Shown here: in pieces, positions 31,931 to 44,027 of the stretch
Numbering within the stretch: the first letter of the stretch is position 1
How the letters are laid out: each line of letters starts with the position of its first letter
Assembly: GCA_009602735.1 (NCBI GenBank)
Contig: WELA01011018.1
Location: forward strand, 29,111-93,110
Origin: Mesotaenium endlicherianum
Lineage: Eukaryota > Streptophyta > Zygnematophyceae > Zygnematales > Mesotaeniaceae
DNA: 64,000 nucleotides
Direction: 5' to 3'
Notes under the pieces: generated by a model
Told to the model about the DNA's origin: nothing
Database searches by the model: none
Seen by the model: the letters and a program-made list of their open reading frames with translations, nothing else
Program-made: the position numbers and the translations under genes

Positions 31931-32761
31931 CTTCTTTGCCACAGGGGTTGCGTGATCCCGACCAGCGCCTGCCTCTTCCGCCTCTCACGGCCCGGGCACC
32001 GACTCCTGTGATTCCCCGTCCTGTGCCGTTCATTCCCCCTCCTGCTTCTCACTTACGCGTCAGTGCTCTGCTCCCTTCATCCTTGTTTACCGTGCCCTCT
32101 GCTACCCTCACGCAGGCGCAAGATGAGATCACGCGCAAGCTCATCCGCCGACGTCCGCGGCACGTCGCCCCGCCGGTGCCTGCACCTCTTGTGTCTCCAA
32201 CGGCCTCCACCAGTTGTCCACTGACGCCTCCTCTGGCCGTTTGCCTTGCGGGACCTTCCTCATTGTCGGCATCAACGTCGTCGCAAGGTAGGCTGCCCCG
32301 TGCCGCTCCTTTGTTTCACCCCTTCTCCATTGCAGGGTCCGCTCCTATCCAGGTTAGTCCCGTCTCCCTCTTTTCTCAACCCTCTTGAACGGCAGCGTGC
32401 ATTGCCTCGTAATGTCATGCTTGACAATCACAGTGCCTTTCTCCTTATTGCCGGTCTCGCTCCTCGTGTGGTCATTCTCGATACGGTTGCTCAGCCAGTC
32501 CTCTTGGGTGCCCTCATGTGTCAACACCTTAACATCACGGTTGCCGATCTTGAGCCATGTCCCAGCCCCGTCTCTATCGCCATGTCTTCTTTAACCCACA
32601 CCGCATACCAAACCCATTGCTGCATTCTTATAACTCTCAATGTCCACATTCCTGCCGCTGTCACCCTCTACGCCCAATTCATGGTTACCGAGTTCACCGC
32701 TTATGACATCCTCCTGGGTCAGGAATTCAAATTTCTCCTCGGGCTCACTATTGACTTGTGA
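31931..32761 (+). pseudogene. Fragment F: retroelement gag end and aspartic protease-like domain
   Basis: A Pro/Ser/Ala-rich segment (31936-32388) is followed after a frameshift by a protease-like domain (about 32400-32761): APRVVILDTVAQPVLLGA, then DLEPCPSPVSIAM and TAYDILLGQEFKFLLGL. The layout ILDTGA...LLG...DILLG is that of retropepsins; here the Gly of D-T-G is Val, which would abolish activity. C-rich codon use resembles the methyltransferase element at 58.9 kb and differs from A-E, so F may be the gag-protease end of that family. Only this fragment is present, bounded left by the B2 LTR. Confidence 0.6.
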
Positions 32762-33643
32762 CAAGGCATCGCTACGTATAGGGTTGACTCTGAGTTTCTG
32801 AGTCACCATCTGGGTTACCTTCCCCTCATTCTTACTCATACTTCTTCTTCCCTCGCGTGCCCCATGCCGCGGCTTTCACAATTACCATCCATAATTTTAG
32901 TCCCTGTGACCTCACCGATCCTTCCTACCTCCTCCTTCACGACATTGAATCGGATCCTCTTCCTGCATGTATTGCTCAAGTAATCCTACCCCCCCCGTTA
33001 TCACCTTCACTATCCTTTCTGCTACCCTCCAGCAGATCCACGCAGCCTTACACTGCCCCTCTTCTCGTCCTGATGCCTCCACTTCTGTTCCTTCCAATTT
33101 ACCTCACATACCACCCTGACGGTGACATGGGGCAAATTTCATCGACAATCTGAAATGGAAATATATACGAGTCGGATCGACCGCCGAGCGTCGACGGCAA
33201 ATTTGAGAGAATGGAAGTCCATTTTTACTATTCTATTAATTTCCTCACGTCCGTTTTGGCCAAATTTTGGAGGTTTTGTATCTGACAACAGCCGGTTACA
33301 CTTTCACGTGGGTCGTTGCTGGTGTATCTTAGTCAAGCTTCACGAGTTGAATTGGTCCGACGGGCGCCAAATGGAGTGCCGACGGGGACCCTCAGTTCTG
33401 GCGTTTTCTGACAGCTCGTCAATCATGTCAACATCACGTCGTCCCCGCTGGTACTTTATTTGTTATTGCCTCACGTCATCTATTTGTTATTACCTCACAT
33501 GTTCTATCCGCGTGCATATGAGCACAACCGCATCCGGCCTTGCCCGTTGTGTCCACATCCAGGTGTGCTCGCAAAATTTTGTCCTTGTCTCCAGCAAATG
33601 GTACACAACTGACATGCTTTGAATTTGTTTCCACCGTGCACAG
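32762..33643. other. No gene recognised between F and element E
   Basis: 32762-33120 is C-rich and may be decayed coding sequence of F (LLHDIESDPLPAC readable). From 33121 to 33638 I see no gene. The last five bases (33639-33643, CACAG) are the target duplication of element E. Confidence 0.5.
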
Positions 33644-34374
33644 TGAAAGGGGCAGAGTGCTCTAGTGGAAGCGTAGTGACTCACAAGGAAAGGAACTAGT
33701 TGCAATCATACTGAAGAGTGCAGCCGCATATCACTAAGAAAGCTTAGGAGAATTACTCAACATTTTAAGTTGCAAGAAACTGCTCACAAATGATGTAGGA
33801 TGAAAGGCCTTGTCATTACAAACTCGTAGAAATTTACAGACGTGAAAACTGATAAGAAATGAAGTAGTTATGCCTACTTATAATTTTCTACGACGGTCGT
33901 TTGCCCCTAGGCGGGAGGGCCGCTTAGCAACGGATTTTCCTAAGTGTTTGTCAAGTCATCCCTTCCATAATATTCGTGAGAAAGCCAGATAAGTCTAATT
34001 TGACGTGTCGGGCCGATTTGACGTCCACATGCATGCATCGAAATATTTACAATATACTAACTTATGCGCACTAGGCTAAACCGAAACTTCTAGGTAAATC
34101 GACCTAGTCGGCACTCCGCGTCAACCAAATTTACGTGAAGGTTCGAGTTCACTCTAACGGGCCAGATTGCTCGACGCTGTCGGTTAATCCGACGGTCGCG
34201 CTCACCGCGAATTAACTAATTAAACTTCGGAAATCCATAACTCTCTCAATACTTGACCAATTTCGATGAACTTTATATCAAAATGACCAAAACAATGCAC
34301 TTTTACACTACTATACAATCAAAACATGCCCTCATGAAACTCAAAAATGCACTCTATAAACCTATGACCTTACA
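33644..34374 (-). repeat. Element E 3' LTR
   Basis: 731 bp; TGAAAGGGGCAG ... GACCTTACA on the plus strand. The polypurine tract (minus strand GAGGAGGGGGATGA, 34375-34388) adjoins it. Confidence 0.92.
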
Positions 34375-36101
34375 TCATCCCCCTCCTCAAGATGCGACGT
34401 CCTCAACGCATTCTGCAGATAACGTCTCAACTTACTCTTACAATGAGTCAAGTTGGCTTCTGGCTCCCTAGTGTTGTTGTCTGCATGGTAGATCTTCCAC
34501 TTGACCAGATACTCTTGAACAAGTTGTTGACCTGGCTTGACTCGTCGATTGCCGACAATCGCCTCCACTTCATACTCCAATACATCATCGATCTCGACCG
34601 GTGGTGGCGGTGTAGGTAATCGTCCTGGATGTCCTTCATTGTCGTCAACGTATGGCCGCAAACAACTGACATGGAACACATCATGGATACGCCAGCCTGA
34701 AGGAAGTTCCAGCTTGTAGGTCACAAGTTTAACCTGCTTGAGCACCACAAAGGGACCTGTAAACCGTGCCCGCAGTTTCCTCTTGCTCGTGGAAGGTAGA
34801 TTCTCGGTAGACAAGAGTACTTTGTCGCCCACAAGGAATGTCACTTCCCTCCTGTGCTTGTTAGCATGCTTGACTTGCTCTTCTTGTGCCTTTTGTATAG
34901 ACGTCTTAGCCATGTCCCAAGTCTTGGCCATCTGCTCCATAAACGCATGCGTAGTAGGAACCTGCGTCTCCTTGGCCTTCTCCAACAAGATGTTCCCTGG
35001 ATGACATACTTCTCTCCAATAAACCATAGCGAATGGTGACTGCTTTGTCGATCCTTGCTTGCTGTTGCTATAGGCAAACTCCAACCCTGGCAGCTTCTTG
35101 TCCCACTCTGAAGGGTCTTCTATAGTGAAACTCCTGAGCACCTCTTGCAGAGTTCTGTTGAGCCTCTCACTCTGCCCGTCTGTCTGAGGATGATAGGAAG
35201 TGCTCAAACTCAGCTTGGTCCCCATCAAAGTGAACATTGACCGCCAAAAGTTGCTAGTAAACCAGAGATCTCGGTATGAAACAATCACCTTCGGCAGCCC
35301 ATGTAGCCTGAAAATGTGATCAACGAATAGTTGTGCTATATCTGCTGCCGGACAAGTCTCCTTCATGTGAATGAAGTGTGCCATCTTAATAAGTCGATCA
35401 GACACAACCCATACTGCATCGTGCCCTCGACCACTGACTGGTAACGATGTGATGAAGTCCATAGCAATGTGCTCCCAAGGATACTCTGGAATAGGCAGGG
35501 GCTGCAATGTACCTCCATTCTTTTGATTTGTTGTCTTGTTTCTCTGGCACGCATCGCAACTTCTGATCCATTCCTCGATGTCCTTGTCCATGTTTCTCCA
35601 ATAGTACTCCCGCTTCAGCACGCTTGCCGTCTTCTCGCTTCCCACATGTCCAGCATATAAGCAATCATGATGCTCCGCAAGTAGTAAGTCTCGTAGCTCT
35701 TTGATGTCAGGTACCACCACTCTTTTGGAATCATCATAATACCACATGCCGTCCTTCTTCTGCATACTCGAGTTGGACTCAGCTGCTCCACCATCAGCAT
35801 ACTCTGGGTCCTCCTCATAACCTCTCTTAAGCTTCTTCTTGAAGTCCATACTCTCCTTGATGACTGAGACCGCTGCAAGGTCATACCTTCTGGATACAGC
35901 GTCTGCAGGGTTGATCTTCCCAGGTAAATACTCAATCTTGTGGTCGAACTGTTGTAGAAACTCCATCCACCTTGCCTGTCTTGGTGTCAACGTTGGCTGC
36001 GTCAGAAATTTCTCCAAGCTCTTGTAGGCGATCTTGATGAACACCTTCCGGCCGTCCACATAACATCGCCAAATCCTCAAAGCCTGAATAATAGCCAACA
36101 T
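34362..36101 (-). pseudogene. pol: Element E RNase H end, integrase and chromodomain
   Basis: 579-codon frame. It starts inside RNase H (MLAIIQALRIWRCYVDGRK), then the integrase zinc region (HHDCLYAGHVGSEKT ... CDACQRNK, intact HHCC), the catalytic core (IAMDFITSLP; IVSYRDLWFTS; DGQSERLNR) and a chromodomain (YEVEAIVGNRR ... YLVKWKIYHADNN). The middle catalytic Asp, normally in SDRDP, is Tyr (SYRDL), so integrase is inactive. The frame ends a few codons inside the LTR. Confidence 0.92.
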
Positions 36102-36155
36102 CTCTCGCTCGTGTGCTGCATAGTTCTGCTCCGCAGGACTTAACTTCCTGCTCTC

Positions 36156-37630
36156 TTATGCCACAGGCTGCAATCCTTTGCCCTGGTCCTTGAGAAGAAT
36201 GGCTTCTATTGCAAAGTTTGATGCGTACGTGATGATGGTGAAAGGAAGTTCTGGACTGGCGATTGCCAACACAGGTGCCTGTGTCAACAACTCTTTAATG
36301 TTCTCGAAAGCTTGCTGCTCCTTGTCACCCCATAGCCACTTCTTTTGCTTCTTTAACATGTCCGTGAGCGATGCACACACCTTGGCAAATCCTTCAATGA
36401 AAAGTCGATAATAACTCGCCATGCCGAGGGAACTCCTGAGTTGATGAATGCCAGCAGGTTCCGACCAATCTCTGACTGCTTGCACCTTCTTCTGCTCCAC
36501 CTTGACTCCTTCAGCTCCCACTACGTGCCCAAGAAACTCGACCTCCTTGAGACAGAAGTCGCACTTGCTCATCTTCCCATATATTTTTTGATCCCTCAAG
36601 ACCTCCAACACCTTCCTCAGATGCTCCACATGCTCTTCGAAGGTCTTCAAATGGATCAGGATGTTGTCCAAAAATACCACCACAAACTGGTCCAAGTAGG
36701 ATCTGAAGATACTAGTCATGAGCCCCATGAATGTAGCAGGTGCATTAGTCAGCCCAAAAGGCATGACTGTGAACTCAAATACACCATAGCGAGTCCTGCA
36801 AGCAGTTTCTGAACGTCTCCTTCCGCAATTCGTACCTGGTGATAGCCACTCCTCAAATCGATCTTCGTGAAATACTTCACCCCGACAAGCCTGTCAATCA
36901 ACTCGTCCACTCGTGGAAGTGGGTACCTGCTCTTGATGGTGACCTTGTAGAGAGCCCGGTAGTCGACACACATCCTCATAGTCCCATCCTTCTTCTTCAC
37001 AAATAAGACTGGCGCTGCAAATGGAGACTCGTTGGATCGGATGAATCCCTTCTCCAATAACTCCGTCAGCTGCTTCTTCAACTCGTCCAGCTCCGCAAAC
37101 GATTGACGATAGGCGGGTCTCACTGGTGGCTTGCTCTCTGGTTCCAACTCGATCTTGTGCTCCATAGCTCTCTGTGGAGTTAATCCTGCAGGTAGCTCCT
37201 CAGGAAATACGCACTTGAACTCCTCCAACAGCGCCTTAATTTGGGCAGGCATCTCAGCAGGCTTCTTCTCTTGAGCAGTTGGGCTCTGCTCCTTCTGAGC
37301 AAGGGGATCAAACACCACTACTTGCTCCTCTGGCGATGTACATTCGCCCAGGCTGTTAGAATTCACGCTTGCTCCAACTGATGACCTGGCCACCGAAACA
37401 AGGTACATTTCCTTCACCTGGTTCACCCTGCATAGCTTCTTAACTTGCAGGCTTGACAGAAGACAGTTACTTGTGGTCGTATCTACCTCCACCTGTTTCG
37501 CTGTCTCCATTCGACCATCACGCCCTTGGACTTTCACTTGTCTTGTGCTCCAGTGCACTTCAGGGTTGGCTTTCCTCAGCCATGGTCGGCCCAATATCAC
37601 CTCATGGTGACCCAACTCTGTTTGCTCCAT
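36156..37630 (-). pseudogene. pol: Element E protease end and reverse transcriptase
   Basis: Two frames. 37630-36749 has the protease C-terminal strand ([11 protein letters not shown]) and RT fingers/palm ([35 protein letters not shown]); a frameshift near 36800 moves to 36764-36156 ([14 protein letters not shown], thumb and connection). The catalytic box reads VFLDNILIH: the second Asp of the DD pair is Asn. Domain order and length are normal for Ty3/gypsy. Confidence 0.9.
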
Positions 37631-37753
37631 AACTTCCTTACTCTAGTGCCCCGCTACTTCCACGTGAATAGCTTTCGTAGGTGCACCACACTTGAGTCTC
37701 TGCCCATTTGCCAAAATTGCTTCTTTAGGCTCATAATGCCTCTGCACAGGAAT

Positions 37754-37962
37754 TCACCACTGTTTCACCAGCTTCTTGTGCACAAAATTTGCACTTGCGC
37801 CACTGTCAACCATACACTTCGCCTTGTTGCCGTCGACCACTCCTTCCACGATGATAGGCTTGTCAACATCTCGTCTTTTGCTTCTTAGCAGGCTCCTGGG
37901 GATAACCTCCTTGTGAGTTCTTGTCTTCACGCCAGTAGACACCCCAGAACGACTTACTGGCG
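37754..37962 (-). pseudogene. pol: Element E protease N-terminal part
   Basis: The -1 frame after gag encodes a linker and the protease active site CMVDSGASANFVHKKLVKQW, then a stop. The next 120 nt (37631-37753) connect to the frame starting at 37630 through at least one frameshift. Confidence 0.85.
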
Positions 37963-37974
37963 TCGTCCTTTTTT
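37930..37974 (-). promoter_or_regulatory. Element E -1 frameshift signal
   Basis: Six A residues (37969-37974, minus strand) lie at gag codons AAA AAA. After a 6-nt spacer there is an 8-bp stem CGCCAGTA/TACTGGCG (37955-37962 with 37930-37937, 17-nt loop) containing the gag stop 37954-37956 at its foot. The slippery run is less canonical than in A (it reads G AAA AAA). The -1 frame entered is that of protease. Confidence 0.55.
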
Positions 37975-38985
37975 CTGCTGTTGAGGTTGCTTCGTCTTCA
38001 CATGACAGTCTCGAGCCAGATTTCCAAGCTTGCCAGAATTACAGCAGGGTCCTCTCGGCTTGTAATTCTGCTGCCTGCGCTGATTCTGAACAAGTCCCAA
38101 CTCCATAGGTACTGGACCTTGTCCACTCGTGCTTGGCGCTTGAGAACCAAACTGTCGATATCCTCCAAAGTTGTGGCTGCCCCACTGCCTCTGACTGTAC
38201 TCCACAGCGTCAACCCTTGTTGCCAATGCCATCATTTCTCCAAGACTGGTAGGGTCCTTGAGCGCCACTTCCTTGGCCACAGTTGGCTTGCGTCCCCTCT
38301 TGAACTCGTCCATCATCTCCGACTTGTGCATGGATGGACATTGAAGCACCAGCTCGTTGAAGCGCGAAACATACTCTTGAACGCTTCCTCGTTGACGGAG
38401 GCCCACCAATAGATCTCGAGCGGTAGCCTCGGGTGCAATAGATTGAAATTGCCTCTTCAAGTCTTCAAATAGCTGATCAATTGTAGCAGGAACTCCAAAC
38501 AGCTCCTCCTGTTGCTCATACCAAGGTCCAGCACTCTTCCGCAGCAAAGTTATGACAAAGGCGACTTGCCTGTCGGGCGTGAGCGTAGAATACTCCATAA
38601 ACTTCTTTGTTCCAAAAATTCATCGATGAACAAGCGGCGATCCACGCTCTCCAATATACACTTCAGGCTTAGGCGCACGCACTCCCGATGCGGGTGGAAT
38701 AACTGGTTGCACCACTAGGTTAACATGAATTGGTGGCACATTTGGTGCAGGTGCCGAACTTGTCGAAGCGGCGTTTCCCATAACAACTCGCACCATTCTC
38801 TCCACCTCCGCGCGCATATTTTGTTGAAACTGGGTGTAGACTTCTCCTCCAATTGCATTCGCCATTTGCCTTAGCATCGCCTGCATCTCTTGTTGCTCTC
38901 TTGTCATCGTTGGTGCTGCCTGCTGTCCCGCGCGCTCAACATGCTTGACATGTTTGCCTCCTCCAACTGCCGGTTGCGACTCCAT
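37954..38985 (-). pseudogene. gag: Element E gag
   Basis: Start MESQPAVGGGKH next to the primer site (38985); a frameshift near 38610 separates 38985-38620 from 38598-37954. The capsid part shows FITLLRKSAGPWYEQQ, FEDLKRQFQSI and SVQEYVSRFNELVLQ. The nucleocapsid knuckle reads CCNSGKLGNLARDC: the second Cys is Ser and the His is Asn, so zinc binding is lost. Confidence 0.88.
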
Positions 38986-39008
38986 AATATAATATGCAAA
39001 CTAGCCCA

Positions 39009-39020
39009 CCTTCGATACCA
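39009..39020 (-). other. Element E primer-binding site
   Basis: TGGTATCGAAGG on the minus strand, two bases inside the 5' LTR; initiator Met type in its first eight bases. Confidence 0.75.
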
Positions 39021-39022
39021 GA

Positions 39023-39773
39023 TGAAAGGGGCAGAGCGCCCTAGTGGAAGCGTAGTGACTCACGAGGAAAGGAACTAATTGCAATCATACTGGAGAGTGC
39101 AGCGGCATATCACTAAGAAAGCTTAGGAAAAGTACTGAACATTTGAGTAGCAAGAAACTGCTCACAAATGATGTAGGATGAAAGGCCTTGTCATTACAAA
39201 CCCGTATAAATTTAGTGAAAACTTATAAGAAATGAAGTAGTTATGCCTATATTTATAGTTTTCTACGACAGTCGCTCGCCCCTAGGCGGGAGGGCCGCTT
39301 AGCAACGGATTTTGTTAAGTGTTTGTCAAATCGTCCCCTCCAAAATATTCGTGAGAAAGCCTGATCAGTCTCATCTGACGTGTCGGGCCGATTTGACGTC
39401 CATTTGCATGCATCGAAATATCTAGAATATATCAACTTAGGAGCGCTAGGCTAAACCAAAACTTCTAGGTAAATCGACCTAGTCGGCACTCCGCGTCAAT
39501 CGAATTTACGTGAAGGTTCGAGTTCACTCTCACGGGCCAGATCGCTCAACGCTGTCGGTCAATCCGACGGTCGCGCTCACCGCGAATAAGGGTTTAGTTG
39601 TCAACCGACCTCAAAAGTAATTAAACTTTGGAATCCATAACTCTCTCAATACTTGACCAATTTCGATGAACTTTATATCAAAATGACCAAAACAATGCAC
39701 TTCACACTACTATACAATTAGAACATGCTTTCATGAAACTCAAATATACACTTTATAAACCTATGACCTTACA
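39023..39773 (-). repeat. Element E 5' LTR
   Basis: 751-bp partner of 33644-34374, differing by point changes and an indel of about 25 bp near 39590. Followed by the target duplication CACAG. Confidence 0.92.
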
Positions 39774-40566
39774 CACAGACTGCGGAAATTGTTTGCCGAA
39801 AGCTGGTCACATGTCGATTTCAAACCTCTCTGTGCAATATCACTGCCTTACCCACAACGACTACATTGCAAGACCAATCAGATGGGGCTTGCTTTTGGAA
39901 CCAGGAGGAATGATTGCAGTTGGCGCCAACGCGGCAGCTTTTCAGTGGCTGTGCAGCTGGAGAATTCAATTCAATTAATTGATGTGTATTTCATTCAGCC
40001 ACAACGAAGTGGAAGTTCACTCATATACCAGCTACAGATTTCCATGTCACTTGTTGAGAAGTATTTCCTTCAGCCACAACGAAGTGAGAGTTTACATGGA
40101 CCATCTTGAATGAAATTATTTTGGCTTGTGCAAAGTACATTTTTGGAAGTCATGGTATATTTATGTACCTTGTGATGCAAAATAGTGTCATACTGCATGG
40201 ATGCAGCAATTTGTACTTTGAGAGCAGAAAAATAGTTTCATAATTCGTTTCACAAACATATATGAACCCCGTGCCATATCAGCAGCATGTCATTCAAAAT
40301 GCCCCAGGAGCATCTTGATTGCAGAAGATATATTGAATATCCATTTCTCTTCAATAAATGGAAGTATGCTCCCAGCACACTGGGTGATAAATAAAGCAAT
40401 GCAACCAAATTGAGCCTACGTAGCTACCTGCTGTCCAAGCTCTTCGCGTAGTGCCTATCTGTATCTTACTATTTACCTACCACTCATTATGATATTAATT
40501 TACAACGCCAACACAGCTTGGTTTGTCATTGTTGGGCGTCAAAAAGTTGTTTGCTCGCATCTTGTT
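39774..40566. other. No gene recognised right of element E
   Basis: AT-rich, apparently non-coding. A short direct repeat, CAGCCACAACGAAGTG, occurs near 39997 and 40073. It is the original neighbour of 33121-33638, before E inserted. It may include the 3' untranslated region of the gene at 40567-42148. Confidence 0.5.
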
Positions 40567-42148
40567 CTATTTCTTTTTCTTCAAAAGCTCCTTCTTGAGC
40601 TTCACTCTCGTAGTGGTCAGTGTGGCACCCCCGCGCTTGTTACCTTTGCCTGCAATTTACACAAGCAAACGCTCTCGTGAGCAATTCACACAAGCAAACG
40701 CTCTCATCAGCAGCATGGTCTAACTCGAGCTAGGTACAAAGGCCATTCAGCCAAGAGAGTGGGTTTTTATCTCACCTGAAAAAGGCTTGTTGGATATCTG
40801 CAAAGATTCCTCAACTTCTCCCTCCGCCCGTGCTTGCTGTGTAGTAGAGTGTACACCCGCACCAAAGACAAATGCAGGAGTGTTAAAGAAGCTGTTAGCA
40901 AGCACACACTCCATTAAAAGTGGACCCAAATTACCATGCCAGGCCTGAGAGTATATGGTACTTACAGGCTTCATAAAGGCCATGATCAGCAATTCCATGG
41001 ACGTCGGTACTTCTGGCATGTTGTCGATCTTTGCACCGTTTTCGATCAAGGTCTTCCAAGGTGTCATTATTAGTGATCAGATGCCTGGCCATCTCTTCCC
41101 TCTTTACATTGGATAACTCGGATTGGGCTTCACCGAGTGCATACTCTGGAAGCTTCAAGAGCGCACTGATCTTGGGGGTGATCAGCGTCCTGTTGTTCCT
41201 CCACTTAGTAGTCAACAACTGCAAGCTCAAAACAAACAAGCTCCGGTGAGATGGATGAGATAGTAATAGGCTTAGGTGCATTCACAAAAATGATTTGCTT
41301 GGAAGGATAGGTTCCTCATTAGTTTGAGAGGATGACACTCACGTCCTGGATCTCCTTGTGTAGCTGCGCTCTTATCGGGTGCTGCTTGAACCACATAGCA
41401 AAGTCTGGAATGAGACACTTCTTTCTCGCCGTCCTATCGTCCACTACCTTGGTTGTTCTTTCGTCTCTTAGTACCATCATCCTTTGGATGACCTCCACAA
41501 CCTGAAGATCTATAGCGTTTTTGTCAAGCTCGATGTCCATTCATGCACATGGGCTGGTCCGCTTGAGTTTGAATACTTTTGCACAGCTGTCCGCCTGCAC
41601 AAATCGGAAGAAAATTAGGAATTCGTGACCATTACTGTGGAAACTCAAATCTGACCTAACAGAGCAAAATCGAAACATTGAAGACTTACCAGATTGTTTT
41701 TCTTAGGCCCAAGAGGTGTCCTGGGAGGCCTCTTTGGGGCCCCACTTCCGTGGTGGATATCCTCTGCAATATTAAATACAGCGGTACACATGTGCATCAT
41801 TATCTTGTAATTCCTATTACTTTTTGCATTAATGACAGCGAATTCACCCTTCATTGGCATTTCTTCATCGTCATTAGCAACCTCATCATCTGCAACTAGA
41901 TTTCTTAAGACGCCCAGCACGATGTCATTCTTGCTCTGCTCAGGCAGCGGCGATGTCGACTCTGGTGTTCCCTCCGGTGTTCCCTCATCCTCCTCAGGAG
42001 TACTGCTAGTGGTCATGACCGGTTCGGGCCTCGTTGATGGCCCCACTGAGGTGCAAACACTGTTGGCCTTCAAGTCTTTGTGAAGAAAGTGAACACTCTT
42101 GCCTAAGTTGATAGCCTGAACCAACATATGCCATTTTTTAATGCTCAT
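40567..42148 (-). pseudogene. Four-exon gene of unknown function, with one stop and one frameshift
   Basis: Minus-strand gene model from splice sites and phase. Exon 1 is 42148-41690 (donor CTG|GTAAGT). Exon 2 is 41594-41343 (acceptor TTGTGCAG, donor GAC|GTGAGT). Exon 3 is 41218-40776 (acceptor CTTGCAG, donor CAG|GTGAGA). Exon 4 is 40649-40567 (acceptor TTGCAG, stop TAG). About 411 codons. Exon 1 carries an acidic Pro/Glu/Thr-rich linker and KGEFAVINAKSNRNYKIMMHM; exon 3 reads TTKWRNNRTLITPKISALLKLPEYALGEAQSEL; the last exon is Lys-rich (KLKKELLKKKK), like a nuclear localisation signal. An in-frame TGA (41541-41543) and a one-base insertion near 41060 break it. I do not recognise the family. 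The ATG at 42148 may be internal. Confidence 0.5.
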
Positions 42149-43384
42149 CTTGGGGTGAGTCTTTCTCCTCTTCTACACGCTACCTTCCTCTTTCACTGGC
42201 CGCTGGTATTTGTGGTTGTATACCTCGATTTTGATCTAACTACCTTTATTCAAGCCCGTTTCTTTGCTTCTCGAGGTGGTTGCGTTCTCCTTATACTACC
42301 CCCAAAATCCATTGTCCTCCACCCGGGTGCATAAGTCGCCCATCATCCCTGTCACGCCCTATATTTTGGCCAAAAAAATTGAGGGAAAATTTTGAGATGG
42401 CGAACTTCAGAGGCAGTGTTCAACTATCAAACCTAATTTGTTACGTGTAGGTGCAGTGACCCGTAGGCGCAACCACGAGTGGCACCTGGTAGGTGATTTA
42501 ATTGCAAATTAAGTGAAATAAAATTACAAACAAAATTTGCCAACGACTGGCCGTGACCCGTCAAAATATAGCATCATTTGGCGGTTATGTCTATGCCAAT
42601 TACGGTATTTTGTTGTCATTCTCTTCCGCGATGTAGGGCGTGTGCCCGACCCGATAATCCGGTCAATCAAAATCTGGAGGTACACCCAGTCCATATTTCG
42701 CTTGCGCTTGGTTGGTTGTTGCACTGAGGGCGGACGTGGTTGAACGCCTCTTGTCACCTTTGACATCACATGCGACGTTCGATCACGTCCAATCGTCAAA
42801 CCCGACATCTTGTAACCCGGAAACAAGGTACGTGGCCGACGTGGACCACCGTGGACTGTGACATACCTGCAACCTCGTCCTCGTCCTTTGATACCCTCCC
42901 GAGCAAAAATGCACATGCAGAGCCATGCAGAACCATGGCTTCATGCTAGTGGCTCATGTGATAATTCGTACAAGCGGCGCATCTCCAGTGCTCAAATTCT
43001 GTCCAATAACGTCCATTTTTGACGTGACGTCAATTCACAAAAGCTAAACAATCACACCTGTCGCGAGCAGACCGTGACGGAAACTAACAAAAGTGATTTG
43101 AGAGCACTGCATCCTTCGCCAAAATTGTGCATGCCGCATGGCGCATGGTGTGCATGCCTTGAGCTCAACAAGTGGCAAAGCTCATATAAAGACCTCCGCT
43201 CGAAGCTCAAAGATTGAACACAAGCATGCATGGCGACAATCAAGCAAAAGATGGATGCAAAACAAGTTCACCGACTTCCATCTTTCTTTAATTTTTGCCA
43301 TTTCAACAATCTCTGGCCTCCACTCTTCCGTTTCTTCCCTCTCCTTACGGCTACCTTCATTCCAGGCATCTCTCACTTCCAAAC
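42149..43384. promoter_or_regulatory. Divergent intergenic region with a TATA-like box
   Basis: 1.2 kb between the minus gene and the plus gene at 43385. TATAAA at 43185-43190 lies 200 bp upstream of the plus ATG. Several ATG triplets, including an upstream ORF at 43230-43472, occur between. Nothing else recognised. Confidence 0.35.
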
Positions 43385-44017
43385 ATGGCCTATATTTATC
43401 AAGGATGCCCTGTGGTTGAACGTGCTCCCATCCTCACACCAGGGTATGCGAAATATGCAAGGTTTTTCATAGGTCCTGTTCAGGATCTGGGGCGCACAGA
43501 GGATGACAAACTCCCACAAATTGCAAATATTTTCCAATGCCCAGCTAATGGCGAGAAAATTGGTGTGCTGGTTATAGTCGACGCCAAAATCAAGTATGTG
43601 AAGGAACCGTTGTACGGAATCACATACCTGATTGTGGGGTATCCCAAAGACTTCCATGCTATGGTGTGTGAAGCTGCTCTGTCAGACGGCTGCCGTGTGA
43701 TCATGAAGAGGGAGGGTAGGCACTACTTTAGCCGCACTACGGCGCCGCGTGGTTATCCAGTGAAGTTGAAGGCGGAGTATAAGAACTGCTCAGAGGAGTT
43801 ATTTATGGAGGAGGTGTTGAAATCCACCAAGTACAAATTAAAGTGTACGCTGGTGTGCCGTATGAGGATTGAGAGAGTGGCAAACTTGCATGATATGAAT
43901 AAGGAGCCTTGGACAGTGGGGGTCACTATCATGGAGGCCTATTTCATTGACACTGCAGCCGCTGAGGATTATAGGCATGGCAGGTGCCTGACGGAGGAAG
44001 AAGTATCAGAGTCTTGA
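43385..44017 (+). CDS. Unrecognised 210-residue protein
   Basis: Intact frame from ATG 43385 (context CAAACATGGCC) to TGA 44015-44017; the frame is open upstream to 43295 but that part is atypical. Readable segments: MAYIYQGCPVVERAPILTP, YARFFIGPVQDLGRTEDD, IGVLVIVDAKIKYVKEPLYG, EYKNCSEELFMEEVLKSTKYKLKCTLVCRMRIERV and WTVGVTIMEAYFIDTAAAEDY. The beta-rich pattern suggests a folded domain, but I cannot name it. No signal peptide or membrane helix. It is divergent to the gene at 40567-42148 and followed closely by the next frame, of which it may be the upstream exon. Confidence 0.55.
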   Translation: MAYIYQGCPVVERAPILTPGYAKYARFFIGPVQDLGRTEDDKLPQIANIFQCPANGEKIGVLVIVDAKIKYVKEPLYGITYLIVGYPKDFHAMVCEAALSDGCRVIMKREGRHYFSRTTAPRGYPVKLKAEYKNCSEELFMEEVLKSTKYKLKCTLVCRMRIERVANLHDMNKEPWTVGVTIMEAYFIDTAAAEDYRHGRCLTEEEVSES

Positions 44018-44027
44018 TGCAACATCA

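Larger units (their letters stand above)
33644..39773 (-). mobile_element. Element E: complete but defective chromodomain Ty3/gypsy element
   Basis: A 6130-bp element on the minus strand with LTRs 33644-34374 and 39023-39773, target duplication CACAG (33639-33643 and 39774-39778), primer site, gag, -1 pol, chromodomain and polypurine tract. Stops, frameshifts and lost catalytic residues in the zinc knuckle, RT and integrase make it inactive. Confidence 0.93.
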
